From: Sarcomyxa edulis
Taxonomy: Eukaryota; Basidiomycota; Agaricomycetes; Agaricales; Mycenaceae
Reading direction: 5' to 3'
NCBI GenBank assembly: GCA_009761415.1
Contig: QUOL01000009.1
Coordinates: forward strand, 1,302,001 to 1,366,000
Length of the DNA: 64,000 bases
Shown here: positions 34,272 through 47,100 of the stretch, piece by piece
How the letters are laid out: the number at the start of each line of letters is the position of its first letter
Position numbering within the stretch: position 1 is the stretch's first letter
The notes under the pieces: model-generated
Told to the model about the DNA's origin: nothing
Databases searched by the model: none
The model's input: only the letters and a program-made list of their open reading frames with translations
Position numbers and translations under genes: made by a program

Positions 34272-35705
34272 TCATAAACCTCTTGAGCCTGTTTGTTTCC
34301 AGCACATCCGATTTGTAGCCTCCAAGTGCCTCTTCGCAGGGTCTTCTCTGGTATAGAGAGAGCCACATCCTGTGCACTTGAACGAGGGATCCTGGTGGTT
34401 CTTGACTTGGAGGTGGCGCTTCGCGTCCGTTTTATTTTTGCACACTTTCGAGCATCGTGGGTATGGACAAGGCCAACAAGTACCCTTGCCTACAATAACA
34501 GGGTGTTTAGGAGTTGGAAGCTTCAGTATCTGGGCCAATGTTCCGGTGATGATCGGTGCTGTGGAAGTAGTTGCAGCCTCGGATTTGGACTTGTCATTGG
34601 GTCCACGAATCTTCGCAGGAGTGGGTTGATATTCGCTATCATCTTCGCTGACGCGAGATCGCTTTCGAGTAGACGTGACTCCCTCGACGGGGGAGGAGGT
34701 AGGCGGAGGGATTTCGGAGAGCTTGTCACGATGTGAGGCGTCCTCACGAATATCCTCGTCTTCATCTTGAGGAGCTTCCACTGTTCTTCGTCTTTTGACC
34801 CGCGGCTCGCAGCAGTCTGTCGCATCGCGCGCTTCCTTGCGTTTTCTCGTACGACGTTGAACAACGGGCGGTGGCGGGGAGTAGGTCAGGCGAGGGTCTA
34901 CGCAGGCAAAGGGCGCCTCGCACTGGTCTATGGGAGGATGGGTGATGGTTGGTTTTGAGAAAATAGGGGATGGCTGCCACAGGACAAGTGATGCCAAGCT
35001 CTTCTTCTCTCTAGGGTTATCAATGCCAGGCATCCGTAGAGGATCATGTTGGGGGATGTGAAAGATCAAAGTGAGGTAACGGCCGTAAGCCCAAAGGGTC
35101 ATCCTGGATCTTCCGAAGTGGTCCATGAGATGGTCGAGCTTGGGACGGATGGCTAAACGAGCCTCGAAGGGATAGGTGGTGTTGTCTGGACCAAATGTTT
35201 GGATATCGTTTTCTGCCAATATACTACGCATGACAGCCACTGCATACTCGGGGAAAACTAAGGCACCTTGTTCGATGCCTACCTTCCTGAATGCGTAGTC
35301 AAGGCTAGCCACTCCGAGGTAGACGGACTTTACCTGTGGCAGAGAGTGAGGATAGTCGAAACATGTGTAGAATGAATTATAAACTAGATTGGGACATACC
35401 TCGACCTGGATCGCATGTCCGACTTTACGGCTGAGGTCGCTAATCCCATGAACGACGATATATGCCAGGTCTTTAATGGTGAGCTTGTCGAGCTAAGAGT
35501 ACAATGAGAAATGTGAGATGACGGTGGGAGTGGAGCTTACAAGACTGGTGGTGTTTTGACCGGATAATGATGAACTTGAGTTGAGTGCGAATTGGGGGAT
35601 GGGCCCATGGGCGGTCAAGCCAAGTATTGCTTTTGTGACGTCTGCCTTGAACTCGTCGTAGTACGCTAAAGTATAGCGAAGATGAAAGTTGTCGCGCATA
35701 TACAT
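34272..35705 (-). CDS. C2H2 zinc-finger protein (paralogue of 25472-27581)
   Basis: The start is MYMRDNFHLRY at 35705. Exon 1 ends NTTSL at a GTAAGC donor near 35541, then LDKLTIKDLAYIVVHG. After another intron (about 35335-35400) follows a long exon with ASLDYAFRKVGIEQGALVF, RPKLDHLMDHFGRSRMTLWA (the same helical domain as in the paralogue), Pro-rich and basic linkers (RRTRKRKEARD, RVKRRRT), and two fingers: WPCPYPRCSKVCKNKTDAKR with HLQVKNH, then FKCTGCGSLYTREDPAKRH ending in C. It stops at 34272, without the acidic tail of the other copy. It is probably nuclear. The shared KDLAYIV/EDLAYIV exon end and domain order show a duplicated gene. Confidence 0.75.
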
Positions 35706-37895
35706 CTTGATAGTCACTGTGTGTGTTGAGGAAAGAAATTGGGAGGGGCAGAAATTGGAGGAAACAAACACTGTTTTCGAGCCACTTATATATGGTGGTG
35801 TGAGATGGGAGAACAAGAGAAAGAGGATAATCGGTGGAGGTGTAAAGCGTCTCGGATCGGATTTGGAAAATACTTCCGCAGACCCGTCTAAGATTTGGGG
35901 CGATCGGAGTTGATAACAACACCGGTTGCATGGACGCTTGCACGTTCAAACCTACAATTGCGACCAATCTCAAACAAGAAATCAGTGGATCGCGCAGATT
36001 TGGGAATCTTCCACGGGCATCCTGCCACTCATGATAGCAGTCCGAGAGGAAACCAGTGCCCAGCGGCAAGATCAGAATGGCTTTGAAAGCAAGTCAGCCA
36101 CGGAGATATCAGATCTCAGATTCGTAGGCAACATGGACTTGTCCCCCAAGCGTGTGTGAAGAATGTGATGTACCCAAGCGTTGCCGTCGATAGCGCCGCT
36201 TCGGCATCGCGGAGTCTGAATTAACGCGTTTCGTACCGGGAGATTGATTCCTGACTTCGTCAAACACAACTATAAGAGGTTTTCAAGACTTACGAGATGT
36301 TCAACAAAGACGCGTCGAGACGCGACTTTGTGGGTCCAGGATGGTCGTTATTTGCACGTGCTTGTTTCGGGGGTTCTTGCAATTTGATGACGATGAAGCG
36401 GGGTCAGTTCACGGAAGATATAATTGCAGCTTACCTAATCTGTACTCTCGACGGCTATCTCGTCATCTTCTAAGTTTTGCAAAAATACAACTGGATTTGG
36501 GATCGGCCACACATGAACAGCTCTGAATACACTTGAAGTCTACTATGAAAGGACAACGGGAATGTCCTGGGCATAACGTGCGTGAGCGTCTGCTGAACGC
36601 AAGAAGAGATCAAAGGAAGGTAAAGTCACCTGGTTCAAGGCTCAGATACACCCCAGAAACAGGAGAGAGAGGCCTATGTCTTGCGTCCGTGCATTGCCCA
36701 CCGGAAGAGGGACACGATACTAGTGGACTCGGTGACTCGAGTCGTCTGGCCTAGATGCCATAGACAATCGTAAGTAATAGCCACCAGTGAAGTTCAGGAG
36801 GCTGTGATCCACGTAAACAATGGTGATTCAAGATGATGGTGTGCTGAGCAGGACGTGGCGTTGACTAGACGCATGCGTACATATGAAATTTGTGTAGCTT
36901 GTCGCCAGTCGTGAACATTGTCTAGTAACGCATGGCTGAGGGATCGGGTATTTGGCGGTATGAGGTGATTATCGCGGATCCTTGTCTCGGATGCTGCTCT
37001 CAGAAAATGAGTTCGGAGTTGTGGTGAGGACACCTGTTCCTGTCGTGAGGGTTTGTTGTCCTTGATCAAGGGTACTTTCAGACGACCTCAGGTGCATGTA
37101 ATCGAAAGGATGATTGAGAAGATAGTAAGCGCCGAATACGTATCTTTTTGGTCGCTGCAGCAAACAAGCTACTTCACCGGGCATGCATGGATACAGATGC
37201 AAGGTTAATTATTCGTGCGATTAGTACACCCTAGTAAAGTCAAAAAATGAGCAAATTGCCCGTATAACGAGAGTCCACGTACATGTCTGGTCCTCAAGGC
37301 TGTATAACTCCGCGGAATTGAAAATTCATCCGAAGATTACAGTACCTATGAAGAAATTTGTGACCAGCCAGGCGAAGGATAATCTGTACAAGGATGACGG
37401 CGACAGTCCAGTAAACCGAGAGACAACGCAACAGGGTCAGTTCTCTGCATGAAAAAAGACACGTACCATGAGTTTTACAAGTACCGTCGACGACCGTCAA
37501 AAATCCCGAATTTTTGGATGCTTCCGACGCAAAAGTTGCGTCCTCCCCTTTACGGACGACCACGACATGGATAATTCATGAAACTCCAGCTATAGAAGGC
37601 CAGAAGGCAAGGCTTTGCCTCGAACTCGTCCAGGTATAATGAGAAGTGTGTCGTCGAGGTAATGAAGGAGGATCTCGGGTAAGAAGCACGAGAGATGATC
37701 ATTTGAATTCGCCAGGGATGTCAATTGAGGCGGTTGCCATGAACTCATGCTTATTTTCCAATCCCGAACATCAGCTTTCCAGAGACTTTGGACTTCACCT
37801 TTCTACTTCATTATCTGGCAGAAGAGCCCTGTTGATTCGCCCTCCTTCGGTGCACCCAAAATCGTGGCGAAATTTGTCGATTTTGACATCAAATA
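35706..37895. other. No gene recognised
   Basis: Short frames only. A minus-strand frame at 37294-37563 has one hydrophobic stretch (YWTVAVILVQIILRLAG) but no context to support it. Confidence 0.4.
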
Positions 37896-39667
37896 ATGTC
37901 CTTCCTTCATCGTCGCTCAGGCCAGCAGCAGGATCTCAAAGTTGAGGAGTCCACGCCTCGACTCTCCTTGAATTTCAGCCCGGGATTAGGCAGGCCACGC
38001 TCCGCAAAACTCATAAAGCGCGTCTCGACCATCTTCTCTCCTCGAAAAAAGGATGCCGCATCTGGGGCCATCTCTAACATTGCAGTCGGGTCAGGACTGT
38101 CGAGATGGGACGAAATTTGTTCTCCTTCCACCCCCTCTTCACCGGACGATATTCGCAGACCAAGTGGGTTGGGACGATCCGTATCAATTTCATCTCAACG
38201 TTCACTTCCACCAAACGAAGACGAACCCCCATATCCGGACGGTCTTAGAGCACCCGTACCCGCGCGGATCAGAACTGTGAGTTCTCCCAATGTCCTTCGC
38301 ACCAAATCATGGGTCTCCTTCCTGGATAAACCACTACCGATCCCAGTCCCATCCCCTCCTCCGAGTCCAAGTCCAAGCCCAAGTCCCAATCCTAGTCAAG
38401 ACATCATATCCACCTTACCACCTGAGGTGTTGGAAATAATATTGTCCTACATACCTCGTGGAAACATTGCAGCCTCGTTAGCAGTTGTATCGAGAGCGTT
38501 TTGCACGGCATCTCGATTATCTCTCTACAGACATCTCAATCTAGAGACGATACCTCCTGACCGCGTCGGGCAAATGAACTCGTTGCTGGCATCAAGACGT
38601 GACCTTGCCGAGCTTGTCCTCACATTTATTTGCCGCACCTGGCCTTCATCATTTTCCTTACGACGGGATAATGAGCTTATCTCTGTCCTATCCTCATCAA
38701 CTGCCATGTTTACGATCGCCTTGCAAAATATGCATCGACTCACCGACCTCACACTCCCTTCATTTGGTCTCACCCTTTTGCGACGTCACACGGCATTTGG
38801 ACTCAGAAATCTTACCTTTCTCCAAAAAACCATCACGGCCGAAGAGAAAACCGATCTCTTCGCGTGGCTGGATGGTCAGACTAACATAGTCTCTCTCTCA
38901 CTACCAAATCTAATTGAAGAAAACGATTCGGGCTCTCACCATACCGCTAATTTAATGACTAATCCCAGCACTTTCCTGAATACCTCACCCTCACCCACTC
39001 CTATCTCTATGATGTTCCCAACGGATCTATCCCCCACCGTTCCAGCACATCCTTACAGTTCCCCCACTCTCCTCCCTTCCCTTACCACGCTGCACGCCCC
39101 TCCAGATATTGTCATTCTCCTGGCTCCTACTCGAGCGCTCACCGATATCACTCTTCACATTCACACCACTCTTTACGACGGTCTACGTCCATCAGCACTT
39201 ATGGTCCCTCTCCGCGGCGTCGCAAATCTCGCATTTCGGTTCGAAGAAAATGTGGATCGAAGGACGGTTGAGAAGGTCCTGGGGGCTGCTGGTGCGATGT
39301 TGGGTGAAGCGCAGGATGACGGTGATTCCAGCTCAGTAGAAAAGTTGGAAGTTGAGATTGCATGGCTCAGTGTGGGCTCGGACGAGGTTAGTCATATTCA
39401 ACATCTCTTACGTTCCACTCCTCGAACGCTGACATCGTCCTACCCATGAAGACAATTTACAGGATAATTTATTCCGTCCTACCTCGTTTCCGGTCCTTGA
39501 AGACTCTCATCATCCGCACTCGCGTGAACACGGACAGCAATGGGGATGGAGCTACACGGCCAGACCTCACTACGCACGATCGCGCCCATGTTCAATTATG
39601 GTTGAAGCAATGCTCTTCCCTTCGCAGCATCCAGCTACTCTCAGGCGCCCGATGGCGTGCGTCCTAA
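37896..39667 (+). CDS. F-box protein
   Basis: Two exons, 37896-39386 and 39452-39667, joined in phase across a GTTAGT...ATGAAG intron, giving about 568 residues. The N-terminus is Ser/Pro/Arg-rich and probably disordered, with an SPSPSPSPNPS tract. The F-box follows: LPPEVLEIILSYIPRGN, AVVSRAFCTASRLSLYRHL. A leucine-rich C-terminal half (LVLTFICRTW, NMHRLTDLTLPSFGL, FRSLKTLIIRT, WLKQCSSLRSIQLL) looks like irregular leucine-rich repeats typical of fungal F-box proteins. The likely role is substrate adaptor of an SCF ubiquitin ligase; the substrate is unknown. Confidence 0.83.
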
Positions 39668-40116
39668 ATTTTGTCCACCTCCTACCATAGCATATCGATA
39701 GGACCCGGCGTTTTCTTGTTTCTTTCCCACATTACTACTCTGGATTTTTTGGACTTCTGCATTGCTTTCAAACGCGTATACTATCAATCAATAATTTATT
39801 ACACAGGTGGTGCTGGCGCTGATTACACGGAAGAATGGATGAAGATAAGGCGTCTATATTCATCACATAGGTATATATACATGATCATGAGGGAAAGGTC
39901 GTAAAGATAAAATACAACGAAGCACGGTGCATGTGAACCGGTTCGAGTACACAAAGTGTGTAGGTAGGAGTAAAAGTAGATTATAGTTGTACATGGAACC
40001 GGACATTTCGTCAGGCCGGAGATAATCCGCCTGTCAGCACACAGAAGCCCATCGACCGGAAGCATATAAGGTGAGACAAGTCGAAGACTGTTCCTCGCAA
40101 GATTCTTCTTCCCCCC
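39668..40116. other. Convergent 3' ends; no gene
   Basis: Lies between the F-box gene (+) and the DUF262 gene (-), both of which end here. AT-rich, with no coding signal. Confidence 0.6.
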
Positions 40117-43100
40117 TCATGGATATCGTCGCCCGTAGGACCTTTCCCTCCCTCGCTCCCTCTGATCGTAAGGCCTTCTGCTGGGATAGTCCGCCCGGTA
40201 ATCTATATCATCACGTTCGTTGCGTCCTCGTCCTCGTTCCCATTCTCGTTCCCATTCTCGTTCCCTCTCCCTGTCACGAAGATCCTGACTCGCATACCGA
40301 TCCACGGCTCCCCTCGGTATGTCGTACGATCCCGAATATCGACGATTTCGATAATCCTCAGATCCCACAGACGATGCAGACGTAGGTGGAGGACCGGCAT
40401 TGGAGAAGGTCGACGACGTTGCGCTTAAGGGTAACGGGTAGTCCGACTCTGGATGGTGATACTGAGCCTGAGGTAAGGTATGGTGGGTGTTGACGTAGAT
40501 ATCATTCGAATTTGTAGCCGATCCTCTTTGTCTCGAGACCAAATTTGGATTTGATGACAGGTATGGAAGGTTTGGTGTTAGGACCGGTACAGATACGGGT
40601 ACAGGAGACGTTTGTGCTGATCTGTTTTCAGGCGTGATGGACATATCACTTGAGCTACGTTTGAGAGGGTTCCTCTGGAAGGCCAACGCCAGTGGATGGG
40701 GGTCGATAGAACCTGCATTAAACATTTTCGTCATGTTCGCAAGAGTTTGGTCGGAGGGAAATCCCCCGCCCCTGTCTCCATCTCCACTTCCAATTCGGTT
40801 GCCTGGGACTAACCTAGGTCTGGGACCAGTTGGTGTGGTACGTCGAGGTTCGGGGATGATAGTGGAAGTGCTAGCAATTGGTGGTGGCAGTGCTGGGGCT
40901 GGGGCAGATACTGACGTTGGTAGAGGTGCGCTGGATGATAGAGTTGGCTTTACATCAGCGCTGCCACCGCTTACTGGAGCTCTGACAGCACGTGACAAAG
41001 CAAAACGCTCGATACTTGATGGTGCCACACTTGCTGCACTAACGGGTGGCTCTAATTTTACCAGTGACGCGGTCTGTGGTTCTGGTTCGCGTTTGATATT
41101 TGCAGGAGCGGAAGGTAAGGCATGAGCGGGAGCGAGTGTAGTGACTGGAAGCGGGACGGGAGCAGAAGTAGGAATGCGAGGAGCAGGAGGGGGAGCAGCA
41201 GAGGCCGAAGCAACAGAAGATTGAGACACCGTTCTAGGGTTACTAATCACTTTTCCTCGTGGTATTTGTACCGATATAGAAGGTAACGATGCTCTCCTGG
41301 ATGATAGAGATGGACCAAGACCAAGCTCTTTGGTCTGTATGACCGGTGAAGGCGGTTTCGATTGGGGTCCCGGCGTCTGTGTTGGAGTAGGGAGGTTGGA
41401 TGCGGGCGCGGATGGTGGTAATTTCGGTATACGAGGTAAGGTGTTAGGTAATTTCGATGAAGCGGCAGGCGGGATGGTAGGTGTTGCGACTTGAATTGAA
41501 GGACGATGGCTTGTCATTGTGTGAGTTGGCTTGAGTTTAGGAATCGTTGCCGTGCTAGTTGTTTTCGGGGCAATTGTTTTCGGGACAGGTGCCGCTTTGG
41601 GGACGACCGCGGCTTTGGTAGACCGTTTGACAGTCGTCGCGCATTTAGCCAGAGGTGTGGAAGATAGTTTAATGGGACTTGTAGCGGTCGATCGCGAAAG
41701 TGCGACGGGTCGAGACGCACCAGTAGATTTCGAAGTGGTCGAAACACGCGTTTTGGATAGTGCGGGTCGGGTCTCTGCTTCATCCTCGCTATCATCACTT
41801 TCTGTAAATAGGTTACTAGCACTGGCCACCGTCGATGTTGCGAGTCGAGGAGTGACTGTCTGGGGTTTCGAAGTGCCAGAAGTTGACACCACACGCGTCT
41901 TTCTAGGTCGTATAGGCTGGTCATCCGTGTCGTCATGACTATCAGTTTCTGTCAACACTTTACTAGCAGTTGCAACTGCAGTAGTCGATCGAGAAAGTGT
42001 AGCGGGTCGAGGGGTAATCGTGGATTTCGAAGTCGTTGACACACGAGTTTTAGGTCGTGTTGTTCGGATCTCTACTTGAGCATCACTGTCCTCAGCATCT
42101 GCGACTCGTTTCCTCTTTGTAGATTTACAAGGTAGTATTTCTGCAGACTCGGAAGGGACCCGGACAGTTTCGGAAGCAGGAAGTTCTTTCTGTCCTTGCA
42201 CTTGACGCCACCAAGACGTCGACGGCAGCTTCTTGATGAAGGCTACCATATGTTTGACCACAGGGGTGTTTGTTCGAATATCCGTAAAAGCAGCACGAAC
42301 GTCAGCTCGTTGCTTAGTGATAGCAGCAGCCAACTGTTTTTCCGAGAGCTGAGAGTTATAGACATAAATCAGCAAACCAATAAAAGTGAATTCCACAGGA
42401 GAAACACGAGCTTCATCGCGGTTCTTATTGAAAGGAAGCGACAGCTGTGGATCCCTAGCCAATTTGATATAGATGTCAATGGTTTTGGTGAAGTTGTCAT
42501 GGAATGCTGCAGTCAGAGGTTTCGTATCGTGGAGCCATGTCTCTAGCTGAAAAGAACTGGGATTCGTCGTTTTCGGATAGATGTCAATCAGAAAAGCGAT
42601 TTGAGCGAGACATTGAAAGTCTTTGGCCCGTGTTTTTCCCCAGTCAAGGTATTGGCCAAATCCATCTTTCCCTGTGACGCGACTCTGGAAGTCGCGGATA
42701 AGAGTGGACCTGACGCCTGTTATTGCTCTCAAACGTTCTATTTGGTTTTACTTAGTGGTTTGATATGATCGTGGATGAAAGGATTTGGTTACCTGCTGGG
42801 GTGAGGGCAACACCAAGTTGAACACGCTGGAATATCTCGCGTTCCTGGTCCTCTGTAATATTATCGTATTCCACGCAGACGATTTGAATTCTCTCGAACG
42901 CCTTTCTCTGTTCTGCATCAAAAAGATTGCGACTCGAATGCTTTTGCCCAGGAGCTTTGCAAAACCAAGCTTTCTTGCCGCTGAACCTATTGAAGGGGGT
43001 GTTAAAAACCTTGAGTGTAGAGTATTGAACTGACGCACGAGTCTTTATCTACAAGGATAGTCATAGTAAGACAATCCGAATTACTCAATGTATGATTCGC

Positions 43101-43814
43101 GACTTACGGTAGATCTGGAAAAGAATTCTTGAAGTTTGAGCAGGAAAGCCAAACGAAACAGTCTGAAGTGCAAACACGAACCTCACCATCCATGAATCTA
43201 CCACAAGAAGGAAGATATATCATTGGACAAAATCATCAAGGAGTCAAATCTGTCTAACCTTTGAATCGACGTTATTCGTTGTTTTCCATCTATGCAGATG
43301 AATATTTCCTTTCCGTCGATTTTTTGACACGCTGAAATCCATCAGTAGATATATGAGTGTGCGGTATTATATAGCATACCGAAGATGATGGGAGGAATGT
43401 AATAGTTGTGAATGGCGCTGTCAATAAGACCTATCTGTTTGGCATCATTCCAAACAACGCCTGTACGATTCAAGTAAGATGATGAGCGCCACAAGGCGTT
43501 TATGCGTTTATGATTTTAAGCTCGCCTCTCTGATATTCGGGATCCAAGATGATGACTTTGTCACGAACGTTTTCTGTAGAAAAGTAAGGACATCCGTCAA
43601 AGCCGCAGGGAGGATCTCAAAACTTACCGTAAAGAGAACGGAAGTTATAACCAGAGTTACGCGCTTTTGGCAGAGCTCGAATATCCTCGGCCGCCGAGCT
43701 TTTCGCCGTCGACTTTCTGGTAGACGTTCTTGTACGAGGTGCAACAAGCGGGCGATCGTCGTCCGTAATGAGCTCGTCGAGGTCAGATATCTCGGAATCA
43801 CTGTCGAAAGACAT
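40117..43814 (-). CDS. DUF262 (ParB-like) domain protein with long disordered tail
   Basis: The start is MSFDSDSEISDLDEL at 43814. Short exons give NSGYNFRSLYGK, ENVRDKVIILDPEYQRGVVW, LIDSAIHNYYIPPIIFA and KEIFICIDGKQRITSIQRFM, then EQRKAFERIQIVCVEYDN and EREIFQRVQLGVALTPA. The QR..VW and DGKQR motifs define the DUF262/GmrSD N-terminal fold. The large last exon (40117-42732) first completes the helical part (AITGVRSTLIRDFQ, DWGKTRAKDFQCLA). It continues with about 650 residues rich in Ser, Pro, Thr and Ala, and ends in an Arg/Glu/Asp-rich tail. Intron 43461-43525 appears to use a GC donor. Bacterial relatives are restriction or defence NTPase/nucleases. No HNH (DUF1524) nuclease half is seen here. 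The fungal role is unknown. Confidence 0.8.
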
Positions 43815-44195
43815 GGTGGGACGTTGCCAGATAGGCGACACAATAAGATGGTCGATTTCGGCGGTTTCTTGTGTCGTTGGTAGATAGAAGCTGCGAAAGT
43901 TGGGGAGAAAGCAAGAAAGGAAAAGGAGAAAGGGGGTCTCTCCAACACCTCGGGGTCCTGTCCAAGGCCTTTCTGAGCAATTTTAGCAGAGAATATCTCG
44001 AAGACTTCAGTAGTTCCTGTTTTTTCCTAAGAAGCTTGTAATCCATGATGCTATTGGAACAGAGAGATGGAAAGATGGGAGAACACCGCGAAAGATGGGC
44101 TATTTTAGATTGCTACCAAATAAGCAGTGCCAGGGGTCTCGCCCGCGCTCTTAGGGCGCGACGGTGCGAAATTTGAACATCGACTTTCGACCACG
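43815..44195. promoter_or_regulatory. Bidirectional promoter region between the DUF262 gene and SMC2
   Basis: 381 bp separate the two divergent start codons, so their promoters must share this stretch. A GC-rich inverted pair, CGCGC-N7-GCGCG, lies at 44144-44160, 35 bp before the SMC2 ATG, and contains a GGCGCG core similar to cell-cycle (MBF/E2F-like) sites. No TATA box is obvious. Confidence 0.4.
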
Positions 44196-47100
44196 ATGCG
44201 CATCGAAGAACTCATTCTCGAGGGCATGTATCCATTTGAATCAACGAAATACTTGCTCTGACGCGTCTACAGGCTTCAAATCGTACCCTGTACGGACCCA
44301 GATAACCGGCTGGGACCCTTCGTTCAACGCCATCACAGGCCTCAACGGTTCAGGCAAGTCCAACATCCTCGACGCGATATGTTTCGTTTTAGGTATCACG
44401 AACATGGGCCAGGTATACCTGATGCATTTGTATCGTGTTTTCGACCCTAAGATACGCGTTTTTAGATACGGGCACAAAATCAACAGGAACTCATATACAA
44501 ACGCGGTCAGGCCGGTATCACGAAAGCAAGCGTCACCATCGTGTTTGATAACTCAGATCGAGCGAATAGTCCTGTGGGTATGGAGGGGTACAAGCAAGTT
44601 ACAGTCACTCGACAAGTGCGTAGCATCTCATATCTTCCAAAGGTGTTGCTGACCGGGACACAGATCTCGCTCCCAAATGTGTCGAAATACTTGTTGAATG
44701 GCCACAAGTCTCAACAAAACACCATCCAGACGCTGTTTCAAAGCGTACAACTCAATATCAACAATCCGAATTTCCTCATTCTCCAAGGTCGGATTACGAA
44801 GGTACCCACGCGGTTCCTTATGTTTCTCGTGTTACTGACCGTCTCCTAGGTTCTAAATATGAGACCACAAGAGATTCTGGGGATGGTGGAAGAAGCTGCG
44901 GGCACTCGTATGTTCGAGGAACGTAAAGACAAGGCGAAGAAGACGATGGGCAAGAAGGAAAAGCGCGTGCAAGAAATCACGTCTCTCCTCACCGAAGAAA
45001 TCATGCCGAAATTGGAGAAACTACGAACGCAGAAACGGTCCTTCCTGCAGTATCAAAAGACGTGTTCTGAGTTGGAAAGGATTGGAAGGGTGTTGAGAGC
45101 GTGGGAGTGGACTGACGGTAACAAGAGAGTGGAGGATAAGGAAGAGGAGATACAGGGTAAAAAGGGGGAGGTAGCAAAGGTCAATAAGCGGAGAGATAAG
45201 TCGCTCAAAGAGGTAGAGAGTGCGGAGAAAGAGCAGGGCGCCCTGGTCAAGAAACGGGAAGAGGAGATGAAAAAGGGCGGAAAATTGAAGAAGAGGGAGG
45301 AGGAAGTTGACGAGCTGGAGAAGGTATTGGTGAAGATCAGAACGCAGGTGGAAATAAAAAACACGACTATCGAAGATGAGGAGACTAATGTCAAGGGTCT
45401 CGAGTCGGAGCTGCGAGAAGTGCGTTTCTGCATTCTTATTCTCATTGCTGGCATCTCACCGACACGGTCTTAGTTGGAGGAAGCTTTGACAAGCAAACGG
45501 AAACAAGTCGAAGATCTCACAAATTCTTACACCACAGTCAAAGACGCCCACACCGCGACGCTGACGACGTTGACGACCGCCGAGGAGCTTTTGCAGACTC
45601 TACTCACCGGTTTGACTTCTTCCGGTTCTGGAAATTCTGGTGGGGGTGGTTATATGGGGCAGCTGGCGGATGCGAAAGCGCGGGTGGCTCAGGCGACGGC
45701 CGAAGAAGAACAGAGTCGGGTCAAGCTTGGTATGAGCGAGAAGGAGTTGAAGACGCTCCAAGGACGGTGGAAGGAAGTTGAGAAGGAGGCGAGTGAGGGG
45801 AAGAGGAACCTGGAGGTGATGGTAGTTGAAGTGGAGAAGTTCAGAAAACGAGTAGCAGATTCTGGATGGAGTCTTGAAAAGGAGCAGGACGGTGAGTTAG
45901 CGTTGAAGAACGCCAAGGCAGAATTGAGGCTGTTCGCGGAGGTCAGCTGTTTCAATCCTTCTTGTTCTCGTATTTGACTAACAGCTGTTGTAGCGACGTG
46001 ACACCATCAAACAACGTATTGGATCCCAACTATCTTTTGACTACACGCTGCCGTCACCAAACTTCGACAGAAGTAAAGTCAAAGGCTTGGTCGCACAGCT
46101 TATCCAGCTGGAAGAGAAGAATTTCAATAAATCCACCGCGCTAGAGATCGCTGCCGGCGGAAGACTGTACCATGTTGTCGTACAGGACGAGAAAGTCGGG
46201 AAGGAGCTGATAATGAACGGGAAGTTGAAACGACGCGTCACGATCATTCCGTTGAACAAGATCAACCCATTCAAACTCTCTCCTCAGGTGAAAACGCTTC
46301 TGATCAATCAGTTTTCAATTAGAGCGCTGACTGTCTATGCCATTACTTTCAGAAACTCCAAGCTGCCAACAAATTAGCACCTGGCAAAGTTCGACAAGCC
46401 ATATCACTGGTCGGCTACCCAGAGGAAGTAGCCAATGCAATGGCATTTGTCTTTAGCGATACCCTGATCTGCGACGACGCCGTTTCTGCCAAGTCAGTCA
46501 CGTTCTCGAAAGAAATTGGAGTCAAATCCGTGACTCTAGATGGTGATGTGTACGACCCCTCTGGAACGCTTTCCGGAGGGTCTGCACCTACCTCGGGTGG
46601 TGTTCTGATCAAGGTACAGGAGCTGGTTGATGCTGAGAACAAAGTAGCAGAAGCCAGGAAGCGGTTGGATGATCTGGAGAGGGCGGAAGAGAATGGGAGG
46701 GAAAGCAGAGACAAGTGGAGGAAGGTGGTTCGAGAATTGGAGATCAAGGAACACGAGATGCGGTTATTACAAGAGCAAGTGAATGGGAGCAATGCCACGA
46801 GGGTGAGTATATGTTTTGCTCCATTCTGCCTCTTGAACTCAAAAGGTCGATTTTCTTTCGACTTAACACTAGATCGGGATCCAAGTCGAGACACTCAAAC
46901 AAACCATCGCTGATTTGAAGTCGGCTGTCCAGGATGCGAAAGACAAGCAAAAGGCGGCTCACCTGGAATGCAAGAAACTAGAACGTGACATGGACGAGTT
47001 CAAGAATAATAAGGACGGTAAAATTGACGAGCTCAAGGTCCGGGGCACTCTCTCTGTTTTTGCAATGCACTGTGACTGACTTTCACAATCGGCAGACTGA

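Noticed and set aside
40634..41125. Plus-strand open frame of 163 codons
   Set aside because: Antisense of the low-complexity tail of the DUF262 protein.
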